NCBI GenBank assembly: GCA_964504305.1
Contig: CAZDEB010000001.1
Location: 620,001 to 684,000, forward strand
Direction: 5' to 3'
DNA length: 64,000 nt
Source: UBA11606 sp964504305
GTDB lineage: Bacteria; Actinomycetota; Acidimicrobiia; Acidimicrobiales; Aldehydirespiratoraceae
The translations under genes were made by a program, and so were the position numbers. The notes beneath the pieces are model-generated. The model did not search any database. It was given only the letters and a program-made list of their open reading frames with translations, and was not told the DNA's origin. Shown piece by piece: positions 16,497 to 24,376 of this stretch (the stretch's first letter is position 1; the number at the start of each line of letters is the position of its first letter).

Positions 16497-17456
16497 ATGC
16501 AGCGCTATGGAATGACCATCCCGTTCGACGGACAGCCCCTTCATGCCCAACAAGATCGGTTCGAGCGGCTCGAGGCGCTGGGCTACACCGATCTGTGGAC
16601 CGCCGAAGCGATGGGAGCCGACGGACTCACACCGCTGGCCCTCGCATCGGTGTGGACCCCTTCGATGCGGCTGGGCACCGCCATCTTGCCGGCCTACACC
16701 CGCGGGCCGGCGTTGATGGCCCAATCAGTCGCCGGTATGGCTTCGGCGGCGCCGGGGCGCTTTGTGCTCGGCCTCGGCTCGTCGTCCAACGTGATCGTCG
16801 AACGCTGGAACAGCGTTGCGTTTGAGGAACCGTTCAAGAAGACCCGCGACATGGTCAGGTTCTTGAAGGCGGCGCTGACCGGCGAAAAAGTCACCGAGGA
16901 CTACGACACATTTTCGGTTAAGGGTTTTCGGCTCGGGCTGGTGCCCGAGCAGCCGGTGCCCATCCTGGTCGCGGGGCTACGCGAGGGAATGTTGCGTATG
17001 GCGGGACGCGAAAGCGACGGAGCCATCATCAACTGGCTCTCGGCCGAGAACGTATCGACGGTGGCGGCGATTGTAAGAGAGGAGAACCCCTCGGCAGAGA
17101 TCGTGGCTCGGCTCTTCGTGGCCCCAACCGCCGACCAAGACACTGCTCGGTCGATGGGCAAGTTCGTGGCCGCCAGCTATCTCAACGTTCCCGTGTACCG
17201 CGCCTTTCACGAGTGGATGGGTCGTGGCGAGGATCTCGGCGAACATTGGGAGCAGTGGGCGGCTGGGGATCGCAAGGGGGCTCTCGACAAGATTCCCGAC
17301 CATGTGGTCGACGACCTGATTATTCATGGCACCGCCGACGAGTGCCGAGCCCACGTCCAGCGATACATAGACAACGGGGTTACGTGTCCGGCATTGGCGG
17401 TCATGGCGTTTCCCGGCGTCGACATCGACGAAGCGCTAGAAGGTTTGGCCCCCTAG
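16497..17456 (+). CDS. LLM-class F420-dependent oxidoreductase
   Basis: Luciferase-like monooxygenase superfamily TIM barrel, which in actinobacteria usually binds F420. Typical elements: MTIPFDGQPL at the start, LEALGYTDLWTAE, LGTAILPAYTRGPALMAQSVAGM, RFVLGLGSSSNVIVERWN, the region VPILVAGLREGMLRMAGRESDGAI, and a C-terminal C-P-A-L strand. ATG 16497 was chosen because the family start directly precedes the first beta strand; ATG 16485 is 12 nt upstream. The substrate is unknown. Confidence 0.88.
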   Translation: MQRYGMTIPFDGQPLHAQQDRFERLEALGYTDLWTAEAMGADGLTPLALASVWTPSMRLGTAILPAYTRGPALMAQSVAGMASAAPGRFVLGLGSSSNVIVERWNSVAFEEPFKKTRDMVRFLKAALTGEKVTEDYDTFSVKGFRLGLVPEQPVPILVAGLREGMLRMAGRESDGAIINWLSAENVSTVAAIVREENPSAEIVARLFVAPTADQDTARSMGKFVAASYLNVPVYRAFHEWMGRGEDLGEHWEQWAAGDRKGALDKIPDHVVDDLIIHGTADECRAHVQRYIDNGVTCPALAVMAFPGVDIDEALEGLAP

Positions 17457-17499
17457 ATCGGCCTGGCGACCTCGAACATCGGCCTAGCGACCCTCGACC
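17457..17499. repeat. Imperfect 21/22-bp tandem duplication at a convergent gene end
   Basis: Two adjacent copies of an ATCGGCCT(G/A)GCGACC-type unit (17457-17477 and 17478-17499). They lie between the stop of the LLM gene and the 3' end of the minus-strand methyltransferase-glycosylase gene. The second copy carries that gene's stop codon within CTAG. Confidence 0.6.
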
Positions 17500-18578
17500 G
17501 CGTTGCGGAGGTGATCGGTAAGGTCGCCGAGTTGCGAATGAGCGTTGAGACCGCTGGTCGAGGGCATGACGTAGACGGGAGTTGAGCCCAACTGTTCTGG
17601 TTGCCACCCGGCGACCGCTTTGCGATTGGCAGCGGCCCGCCACCCGGCTAGTCCCACCATGCACACCGTTTGGGGCTCGAGCCACTCGCATAGGTGGCGA
17701 AGGCGGGTCAAGCCGGTTTCGTACTCCGAACGGGTCAGAGCGTCGGCTCGAGGAGTAGCCCGTTTGACCAGATCAGTCATGCCGATGCCGTGCTGCGCCA
17801 GGGCGTGGGGCGCGTCACGATCCAACGTGACGAGTCCGGCGGCAAGGGCTGCGGGCCAAAAGCGATTGCCACCGCGGCCGAACCCAACGCCGAGATCGGC
17901 GGAATGCAGGCTCGGGTTGAGTCCACAAACCAACAGCCGCATATCGGGTCCGACGGTGTCGGCCAGCGAGCGAGCCCGCCGGGCCCCGATCGTGATTGTG
18001 GGCCAGCTGAGCGACGGCTGAGTGTTGTGATGCTCGATCTCGAAACCAGCACCCACGACCACGTCGAGTAGATGCTCTGGTGGCCACAGGGAGTAGCTGC
18101 GACCGGGAAAGTCTCCCTCGTCCAGCGGCGTGAGGTCTTGGTCGCCGCCGAACATGACAAGCTCGATCGGAGCACCGATTTCGAGGGTCCGGTGCAACTC
18201 GTGAAGCACCATTGGCAACGCCGGCCGGTCTATATGCACATAGACCGAGGCCGCTATCGCTCCGCCGAGAGAGCCGGTCTGAAACGGCAGAGCTCCGGCC
18301 TCGCCCTGCACCCCGAGGGTCGCTGGTACCCGATGGGCCAGAAGATCGAGCATCGCTCTCGCGGGGTCGAGTCCGATCGAACCGTCGGGAAGCGCCGCTG
18401 TGAGGTACCCCGGCCCGCACCCCAAATCGAGCATGGGGCGCGCGGTCGAGTCGCCAACTTCGGTGCTCAGCCGACCAACGAGGCGCGTCGCCGCGCTGAT
18501 GTCCTTGCCAACCCGAGCCGCGGTCCATTCGGCGGCTTTGGATTCGTAAACCGCGTTGGTGACCGGGTCGAGGGGCAC
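17484..18578 (-). CDS. Fusion of SAM methyltransferase and Mug/TDG-type mismatch DNA glycosylase
   Basis: Residues about 1-200 form a class I methyltransferase: motif I LDLGCGPG (50-57), GLDPARAMLDLL (69-80), and a methyltransferase-11-like segment through EHLLDVVVGAGFEI. Residues about 213-364 form a Mug/TDG uracil-DNA glycosylase: GLNPSLHSA (219-227) with the catalytic-loop Asn, GRGGNRFWPA (234-243), GMTDLVKR (266-273) and the DNA-insertion loop PSTSGLNAHS (339-348). Both halves look intact. It starts 3 nt after the SDR stop, so the two are co-translated. The methylated substrate is unknown; a small molecule is as likely as DNA. Confidence 0.88.
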   Translation of the reverse strand: MPLDPVTNAVYESKAAEWTAARVGKDISAATRLVGRLSTEVGDSTARPMLDLGCGPGYLTAALPDGSIGLDPARAMLDLLAHRVPATLGVQGEAGALPFQTGSLGGAIAASVYVHIDRPALPMVLHELHRTLEIGAPIELVMFGGDQDLTPLDEGDFPGRSYSLWPPEHLLDVVVGAGFEIEHHNTQPSLSWPTITIGARRARSLADTVGPDMRLLVCGLNPSLHSADLGVGFGRGGNRFWPAALAAGLVTLDRDAPHALAQHGIGMTDLVKRATPRADALTRSEYETGLTRLRHLCEWLEPQTVCMVGLAGWRAAANRKAVAGWQPEQLGSTPVYVMPSTSGLNAHSQLGDLTDHLRNAVEGR

Positions 18579-18581
18579 TGC

Positions 18582-19358
18582 TTATGCGCCTGGAAGCGTG
18601 GCCTGAAGTTTCTGCATCCCGGTCAGCCAGCGTTCGCGGTCGCCGGTGCGACGCTGCTCGAACGTGGCGACCTCGGGGTGGGGCAGGATCAAGAAGTCGT
18701 CGTTGGCCAGACCCAGAGCCACCGACTCGGCGACATCCTCGGGTTCGATCATGCCCATTGCCTTGACCACTTCGATGGCAAGCTCGCCGTCGGCTTCGGT
18801 CATGGGAGTTCGGACCCCTTGGGGGCAAAGACACGACACACCGACGCCTCGCTCGCCGTAGGTGATCTTGATCCACTCGGCCAAAGCTACGCAGGCGTGT
18901 TTGGTGACGGCATACGGGGCGGTGCCAAGGTTGGTTAGCAATCCGGCCGCCGAGGCGGTGAGCAGCAGGTGGCCCGAACCTCGTTCGATCCATCGAGGAA
19001 CCAAGATCCGAGCGGTCATGACGTGAGCCATCACGTTGACGTCCCAGTTGAAGTTCCAGACGTCGTTATCGAGTTCGACACCTCCGTTTGCCCCTACGCC
19101 GGCGTTGCCGCACCAAAGGTCGATCGGACCCTCTTGGTCCTCGATGCGGTCGATGAGCTCGGTGACAGCCGCCTCGTTGGTCATGTCGACGACTTCGCCC
19201 CGACCGCCGATCTCGGCCGCAACGTCGGCAACCCCGGCGGCGTTTATATCGACCACGACCACGTGGGCCGCTCCGTCGGCTGCGAAGCGCCGCGCCATCG
19301 AACGGCCAATGCCGCTCGCGGCGCCGGTTACCACAACTGTTGAACCTTCAATCTGCAT
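18582..19358 (-). CDS. Short-chain dehydrogenase/reductase (SDR)
   Basis: Classical NAD(P)-dependent SDR. The Rossmann motif TGAASGIG lies about 10 residues in; VVVDIN ends the second strand, suggesting NAD preference. NAG is in CGNAGVG, the catalytic Ser in LLLTASAAG and YxxxK in YAVTKHA. ATG 19358 fits the family N-terminus (MQIEGSTVVVTG). The gene is directly upstream of the methyltransferase-glycosylase fusion. The substrate is unknown. Confidence 0.92.
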   Translation of the reverse strand: MQIEGSTVVVTGAASGIGRSMARRFAADGAAHVVVVDINAAGVADVAAEIGGRGEVVDMTNEAAVTELIDRIEDQEGPIDLWCGNAGVGANGGVELDNDVWNFNWDVNVMAHVMTARILVPRWIERGSGHLLLTASAAGLLTNLGTAPYAVTKHACVALAEWIKITYGERGVGVSCLCPQGVRTPMTEADGELAIEVVKAMGMIEPEDVAESVALGLANDDFLILPHPEVATFEQRRTGDRERWLTGMQKLQATLPGA

Positions 19359-19445
19359 GTTCGGATCGTAGGCCGTTCGGGCCATTGGGAGAATTCCGGC
19401 ATCAACCGAAGCAGTTGGCCGGTGCGGTGGGGCTAGGGTTCGGGC

Positions 19446-19619
19446 ATGACGGAAACCACGGACACCGCTCCGGTAGCCGAAGCTCTGCAACTCATCGACC
19501 GCACGCTGGCCGAGCTACAAGGCCGCGAGCTGATGGCCAGCGCCGAAGTCTCGGACTTGCTGCTCGATCTTCGAATGCTGCTTACGTTCGTGCCGTCCGA
19601 GCCAGCGGTGGCCAACTGA
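19446..19619 (+). CDS. Small helical protein (57 aa)
   Basis: ATG-initiated frame starting MTETTDTAPVAEALQLIDR and continuing as one or two amphipathic helices (ELQGRELMASAEVSDLLLDLRMLL). Codon use matches its neighbours, with G/C-rich third positions, and the start is spaced normally after a G-rich stretch (GGGGCTAGGG). It lies alone between a divergent SDR and a convergent PAP2 gene. No function is recognised. A chance frame cannot be excluded. Confidence 0.55.
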   Translation: MTETTDTAPVAEALQLIDRTLAELQGRELMASAEVSDLLLDLRMLLTFVPSEPAVAN

Positions 19620-19630
19620 TTGTCGGCTCG

Positions 19631-20188
19631 TTAGCCCAGCACGCGCCTAGCCAATATTCCGAGCGCCACCCCTGCGACCAACCCGCCAGCAACATCAGAG
19701 CCGTGGTGAATTCGAACATGAATACGGCTCGTGGCGACTACTCCGGCCACGGCGTACCACACAGGGGCGCCGCCGTGGCGCGACAACATTGCTGCCGCCA
19801 CCATTGCCGCCGACGCGTGACCCGAGGGGAAACTGCTGGTCTTGGGTTGGCGGAGCTTTAGCGGTCGCGGCGTGTCCTGAAGTGGCCGATTGCGTTTGAA
19901 CAACGACTTCACGGGGCCATTTATCAACGCTGATTCGAGTCCCAAGGCAATGCTGAGAGTGATGGCGATTCGCGGGTCGTCTTTGACGATGGCTTGACCG
20001 ACCCCGAGGGTGTGCCAAAGAACGCTGAAGTCGGCCGCTTCGGACGCGGTGTAGAAGAGCCGGTCGATTGCGGGGCGACCCCGAAGCGACTCCCAGGCAT
20101 GGTCGATGCGGTTGTCGATGCGGTCGACAGCTTGGAGCCATGCCGCATCGTCGGTTGTCGGCTGCTCGTCGTTATCGGCGGGTTCCAC
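19631..20188 (-). CDS. PAP2-family membrane phosphatase
   Basis: Type-2 phosphatidic-acid-phosphatase superfamily enzyme acting on lipid phosphates. The three signature motifs are present: KSLFKRNRP (KxxxxxxRP), FPSGHAS (PSGH) and SRIHVRIHHGSDVAGG (SRxxxxxHxxxD). Hydrophobic helices surround them. GTG 20188 was chosen because a longer frame would run into the upstream gene. The natural substrate could be undecaprenyl pyrophosphate, phosphatidate or another lipid phosphate. Confidence 0.87.
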   Translation of the reverse strand: MEPADNDEQPTTDDAAWLQAVDRIDNRIDHAWESLRGRPAIDRLFYTASEAADFSVLWHTLGVGQAIVKDDPRIAITLSIALGLESALINGPVKSLFKRNRPLQDTPRPLKLRQPKTSSFPSGHASAAMVAAAMLSRHGGAPVWYAVAGVVATSRIHVRIHHGSDVAGGLVAGVALGILARRVLG

Positions 20189-20208
20189 GCTGGGAATGCT
20201 ACGGCCGC

Positions 20209-20673
20209 TCAGGGCGTGGGGTGTACATCGGCGAGTCGGCCGGGCGTGTTCTCCCACGGCGCCGGGATCCCTCTGTGCCATAGGGGCGTGAGTTCGCCAT
20301 TGCGCAGGAGTCGTTGGAGATCGCCGACGAGTTCGGCATCGATCACATCTCGCTCAAACGCGGTTGCGGTCAAAAGGTCGGGCGGCAGCACGGTGAATCC
20401 GGACCTTGGTTCCTCGGCCACTACGAACCAATCGACGAAGGGCACCCAGGCCAGGTGTTTGGCGATTTGTTCGCGAGTCGACGCCGCCAGCCCCTCGGTC
20501 TCGGCAATCGCCTCGGCCGCGTTGTCGGCGGCCTCCAACGGACAAAGCACGAACACGCCACCGGGACCGACCATCAACCGAAAGGGACCGCGATGGGCGG
20601 TGGCTGCCCCTCGCGGGAGGCGCGAAAGAGCAGAATCGAGGGCACGGGCGCTCGAAGCGCGAGGACTGGACAC
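20209..20673 (-). CDS. Conserved hypothetical protein (154 aa)
   Basis: Soluble mixed alpha/beta protein with GPFRLMVGPGGVFVLCPLE near the N-terminus, a long acidic helix, PFVDWFVVAEE and a C-terminal helical segment ending in Pro-rich sequence. The GPGGVFVL strand is weakly reminiscent of NERD/endonuclease-like cores, but no catalytic set is obvious, so I do not assign a function. It is on the same strand as PAP2, with a short gap. Confidence 0.65.
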   Translation of the reverse strand: MSSPRASSARALDSALSRLPRGAATAHRGPFRLMVGPGGVFVLCPLEAADNAAEAIAETEGLAASTREQIAKHLAWVPFVDWFVVAEEPRSGFTVLPPDLLTATAFERDVIDAELVGDLQRLLRNGELTPLWHRGIPAPWENTPGRLADVHPTP

Positions 20674-20733
20674 CCTTTTGACTTCGGCCGATCGGGGGTC
20701 GTTCCTTAGCGAAAGCGCCGAAGTAGCGGCTGT

Positions 20734-21942
20734 TCAGCCCTGATATGCGCCCGGGCCGGTGAACATTCCTCGGTGCCAACGTCGCGGTGTGGCCAACATT
20801 GCCCGGGGGTAGTCCTCAAACATCCAACGGGCGAAGTTGCGTCGGGTCCACCCGCTTGCTCCAGTAGCTCGTAGCGCGGCGCTGGCGATCGCCGGTCGGG
20901 CCAGCAGCGGGACGAGCAGGCGCGCCATACGATCGTCGGCCACCAGTTCGCGGCGCACTGCATGCTCGTAGTTACGGGACACGTTGCGGCGACCCAGGAT
21001 CGCCTCGGCGGCCATGCGGCCGGTCAGGATGGCTTGGCCGATCCCTTCGCCCGTCATCGGGTCGGTTACGGCCGCGGCATCACCAACAAAGAGCGTGTTG
21101 GGTCCAACCAGCGGCACTCGTCCAACTCGTGCGGGGATGGGCCAAGCCTTGTGGGGAGATTCTGGGGTGGCGTCAGGGCCAAGGAGTTCTTGTACGTGGG
21201 GGCGGCTGAGCAGGTCGGGCCACAACGACTTCATGGCGCCGACCGTGTGCGGCCCGCCCCGCCGGATGCCGAACCCGATGTTGGCTCGGTCGCCGCTCAA
21301 CGGGAAAGACCACGCATAGCCCGGTAGCAGGTCGCGTTCGAACCATACGACGAGCTCTGAAGCGGCCCGCGGACTTACGTTTCGGAAATACTGCCGAAAG
21401 GCATGCCACTCGCCGCGATACCCGTCGACGTTCAGGCCCAGCATCTTGCGTAGCGGCGACCACATACCGTCGGCCGCAATCACATGGTTGGTGACGTGTG
21501 AGCGATCGTCAGCGAACCGAAGCGTCACCTGGTTTGCCGAGGGCTCGGCGGCGGTGACTTGGGTTCGTTCGTGAACTTTGGCACCGCTGGCTACGGCGAG
21601 GTCGACCAAAGCAGCATCGAGTTCTTCCCTACGGGCCACCGCGGCGTGGTAGCCGCTACCGCTGGGTAAGGGATAGTGGTGGATCCGCCCGCGGGGTGAA
21701 CGGACCACGACCTCGTTGACGGGTTGCCATGACGCGACGGATGCAGGGTCGAGGCCGAGGGTGTCGAGTTCTCGTAGCGCGAGGGCGGTGAGTCCGTCGC
21801 CGCAACACTTGTCGCGGGGAAACGAGGCCCGGTCAAAGACATGCACGTTGACACCGGCGCGAGCCAGCAAAGTGGCCGCGGTGGTGCCTGCGGGTCCGGC
21901 GCCGACGATGGCAACGTCACTGTCGAGGGTCGGGGTGCTCAC
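20734..21942 (-). CDS. Geranylgeranyl-reductase-family FAD oxidoreductase
   Basis: FAD-binding Rossmann motif GAGPAGTTAATLLARAG at the N-terminus, then FPRDKCCGDGL, the Cys-Gly signature of the GGR family that saturates isoprenoid chains. C-terminal FAD contact: LFVGDAAAVTDPMTGEGIGQAI. The start was set at GTG 21942 (MSTPTLDSDVAIVGAG); the frame continues further upstream but only as the complement of the VanW gene. In actinobacteria such enzymes reduce the menaquinone side chain or archaeal-like lipids. Which applies here is not decided. Confidence 0.88.
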   Translation of the reverse strand: MSTPTLDSDVAIVGAGPAGTTAATLLARAGVNVHVFDRASFPRDKCCGDGLTALALRELDTLGLDPASVASWQPVNEVVVRSPRGRIHHYPLPSGSGYHAAVARREELDAALVDLAVASGAKVHERTQVTAAEPSANQVTLRFADDRSHVTNHVIAADGMWSPLRKMLGLNVDGYRGEWHAFRQYFRNVSPRAASELVVWFERDLLPGYAWSFPLSGDRANIGFGIRRGGPHTVGAMKSLWPDLLSRPHVQELLGPDATPESPHKAWPIPARVGRVPLVGPNTLFVGDAAAVTDPMTGEGIGQAILTGRMAAEAILGRRNVSRNYEHAVRRELVADDRMARLLVPLLARPAIASAALRATGASGWTRRNFARWMFEDYPRAMLATPRRWHRGMFTGPGAYQG

Positions 21943-21992
21943 AAGGCGAAGGGTAGGAGGCGGTTGATCCAGTGCCACCGGCGCGACAGGCT

Positions 21993-23672
21993 TTAGGGAA
22001 CCGTTGTCGAGGGTGGGGTCGTGACCGGCGTTGTTGTGGTGGTCGTGCGGGTAGAACTGCCGTCGCACGCTCGGCCTTCGGGACGGTAACGGGCGGTGAC
22101 GTAGTCGATCTCGGTGTGACCGTCCTCGACCCAGGTACGGGTGCGCTGGGTGCTCACACGAGTGCACGAAACGCCCTCGGCGCGTTCGCTCTGACCCGTT
22201 TGTTCGCCCTGGACCCATTTGGTCGAAAACAGTCGCACGGTGATCGAATCGTCGGTAGTAGTTGGCCACAACAAGATGGCGTAGGGAGTGTTGTTGATTA
22301 TCTCGAGATCGGGATGCGGGTGAGAGACGGTGGCCTCGCGTCCGTACGGATATCGGCTGATGTAGATCGAGTGACTCTGGTATTCGCCGAAGTCGAGGCC
22401 GGCAAAGAACGCCGCATTGAACAGAGTTGTTGCGTATTGGCTGATGCCGCCACCGACCGAGGAGTTGAAAACCCCGTTGACGATGACACCAGCGCTGACG
22501 AACCCTTTGTCTCGGGTGCGGACCCCGACGTAGTCGTTGATCGAGAACTCTTCCCCGGGTTCGATTATTGCGCCTCGGGTGATGTCGGAGATGCGGGCAA
22601 TGTTGTGGACCCTGGTCTGTCCCGGTTTGAAATTGGTGGTGAACTCGCCCACGAGTTCGACGATGCCGAGCGACTGGGCCCACGCCACGCCACGCGCATC
22701 AGGGTCTTCGATGGGTAATAGGTCGACCATTTGGTCACCGGCTTCGAGGGCGGCCCGGATGCGATCGGCGGAGTCCGCGGTGCAACACACCGATCCCGGG
22801 GCGCCGCCGACAATGTGCACGCCACCGTCGTTGTCGATCGAGAACTCGGCTTCGTCACCCGCTTCGCCAAGACCCCAAAATAGCGACTCGATTGTTGATT
22901 GGGCCGCGTCGGAGTCGATCGTTATGGATGGTTCGTCCGTGCTGCCACCGAACCTGACCCACGAGCGCACCGCGGCCTCGGGAACAAGGTAGGTGGCCTT
23001 GGTGCCGAGGACATGAACTCGGATCCCTCCAGCCGTTAGTTCAGACGCTTCTTGTATGAGCGATTCGGCCCCGGTGCTCACCGCCTGAGACCCGGCGACC
23101 GGTACCGGAAGCGAAACCGGCCCGTCCTGATGGGTCTGGGCCGCCTCCAGCACCCGTACTTGGAGCTCTTCTGAATCGACCGACGGAACGTTGGCCTGAG
23201 AGGCTTCGACAAACTGGCCCCGCACAAGTTCGATCTGAGGATTGCCGAAGTCGAGCGGGAAAGTTGCGTCGGGGCCAACGCCGAAGAAGGTCGACAGTTG
23301 GTCGGCCTCGATCGAGAACGAAAGCTCGACGGGGCGGCTCACAAAAAGCGACTTTGCCCAATTGAACGGGCGCAAGATGGCACTACCGCGGTCGCGGCCC
23401 TCGACTATTGCAGCATCAATATCGACACTGACCCCGAGCTCGGCCGCCGATCGTTGCAGCGAAACTCCGGCCCACTGCATCTCAATGAGTTGTTGGTCGA
23501 GTCCCGCCTCGTTGAGTCGAGCCGTTGCCACCTCCGTGCTCGTGCCGCCGACGTCGACTCCCGCGATATTGACGTTGCGCGGCAAGTCGTCGCCGAACAC
23601 CTTGTCGTCGATCAGCCATCCGGCCAAAAAGACCACTACGGCTGCCGCCACCAGCAGGAGTGCCGTTCGCAT
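21993..23672 (-). CDS. VanW-family cell-envelope protein
   Basis: An N-terminal signal anchor (MRTALLLVAAAVVVFLAGWL) is followed by two peptidoglycan-binding-4-like regions (VDVGGTSTEVATARLNEA; LTAGGIRVHVLGTKATYLVPEAAVRSW), then the VanW domain (NIARISDITRGAIIEPGEEFSIN, SSVGGGISQYATTLFNAAF) and a C-terminal Thr/Pro-rich tail. This YoaR-like order is common in actinobacteria and Firmicutes. VanW domains occur with vancomycin resistance genes but their activity is not known; a role at the cell wall is inferred. Confidence 0.88.
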   Translation of the reverse strand: MRTALLLVAAAVVVFLAGWLIDDKVFGDDLPRNVNIAGVDVGGTSTEVATARLNEAGLDQQLIEMQWAGVSLQRSAAELGVSVDIDAAIVEGRDRGSAILRPFNWAKSLFVSRPVELSFSIEADQLSTFFGVGPDATFPLDFGNPQIELVRGQFVEASQANVPSVDSEELQVRVLEAAQTHQDGPVSLPVPVAGSQAVSTGAESLIQEASELTAGGIRVHVLGTKATYLVPEAAVRSWVRFGGSTDEPSITIDSDAAQSTIESLFWGLGEAGDEAEFSIDNDGGVHIVGGAPGSVCCTADSADRIRAALEAGDQMVDLLPIEDPDARGVAWAQSLGIVELVGEFTTNFKPGQTRVHNIARISDITRGAIIEPGEEFSINDYVGVRTRDKGFVSAGVIVNGVFNSSVGGGISQYATTLFNAAFFAGLDFGEYQSHSIYISRYPYGREATVSHPHPDLEIINNTPYAILLWPTTTDDSITVRLFSTKWVQGEQTGQSERAEGVSCTRVSTQRTRTWVEDGHTEIDYVTARYRPEGRACDGSSTRTTTTTTPVTTPPSTTVP

Positions 23673-23698
23673 CGTCGGGACTCTATCTGACCCGATGT

Positions 23699-24364
23699 TC
23701 AGAAAAGTTTCAGGTTCGGCGACTCGATTCCGCGTAGTTCGTCGTAGTCGACCTCGACCCAAGCGATCCCGCGATCGGTGGCCAAGACCTTGGCCTGAGG
23801 CTTGATTTCTTGGGCGACGTAGATACCTCGGACCGGCCGGAGCATTGGATCGCGATTGAGAAAGTCGAGATAACGGGTGAGCTGTTCGACGCCATCGATC
23901 TCACCTCGGCGCTTGACCTCGATGGCGACCGCGAGTCCGTCGGCGTCGCGACACATGAGGTCGACCGGGCCAATGTCGGTCGGGAACTCGCGGCGAACCA
24001 GGCGCAGACCTTCGGCGATCGAGGTCGGATCGTCGGCCAAGAGCTTCTGCAGGTGTGCTTCGACGCCGTCTTTTTGCAAACCCGGATCGAGGCCCATCTC
24101 GTGGGATTCGTCGGAGAGAATATCTTCGAACGTAATGGTGAGAACTTCGCCCTTGGGGCTGGTGACCGTCCAGATACCGGCCTCGGGGTCTTCGATCACC
24201 CGGTTGGGGGCGTTCATCCAGTTGAGCGGCTTGTAAGCGCCGCCGTCGGCGTGGATTGCCACACAACCGTCGGCTTTGACCATTACCAAACGAACCGCCG
24301 ATGGGAGGTGAGCCTGAAGGCGGCCGTCGTAGTCGACGGTGCAGCGGGCGACAACGAGACGCAT
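23699..24364 (-). CDS. nucS: Mismatch endonuclease NucS/EndoMS
   Basis: Non-canonical mismatch-repair nuclease that makes double-strand cuts at mismatches in archaea and actinobacteria lacking MutS/MutL. It has an N-terminal DNA-binding beta domain (about 1-110) and a RecB-like catalytic domain with Asp135 in GPVDLMC, Glu149-x-Lys151 in AIEVKRR and Gln161 in EQLTRYL. The C-terminus NLKLF is a sliding-clamp-binding motif of the type needed for mycobacterial NucS activity. 221 residues is normal. Confidence 0.96.
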   Translation of the reverse strand: MRLVVARCTVDYDGRLQAHLPSAVRLVMVKADGCVAIHADGGAYKPLNWMNAPNRVIEDPEAGIWTVTSPKGEVLTITFEDILSDESHEMGLDPGLQKDGVEAHLQKLLADDPTSIAEGLRLVRREFPTDIGPVDLMCRDADGLAVAIEVKRRGEIDGVEQLTRYLDFLNRDPMLRPVRGIYVAQEIKPQAKVLATDRGIAWVEVDYDELRGIESPNLKLF

Positions 24365-24376
24365 AGACCGGCGACC

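Noticed and set aside
17815..18993. 392-codon minus frame in the methyltransferase/SDR region
   Set aside because: Arg/Ser/Pro-rich shadow in another frame of the same strand as two supported genes.
21943..22683. Long minus-strand extension upstream of the geranylgeranyl reductase
   Set aside because: It is the out-of-frame shadow of the VanW gene. It is Arg/His-rich without domain features, and the family start is at 21942.
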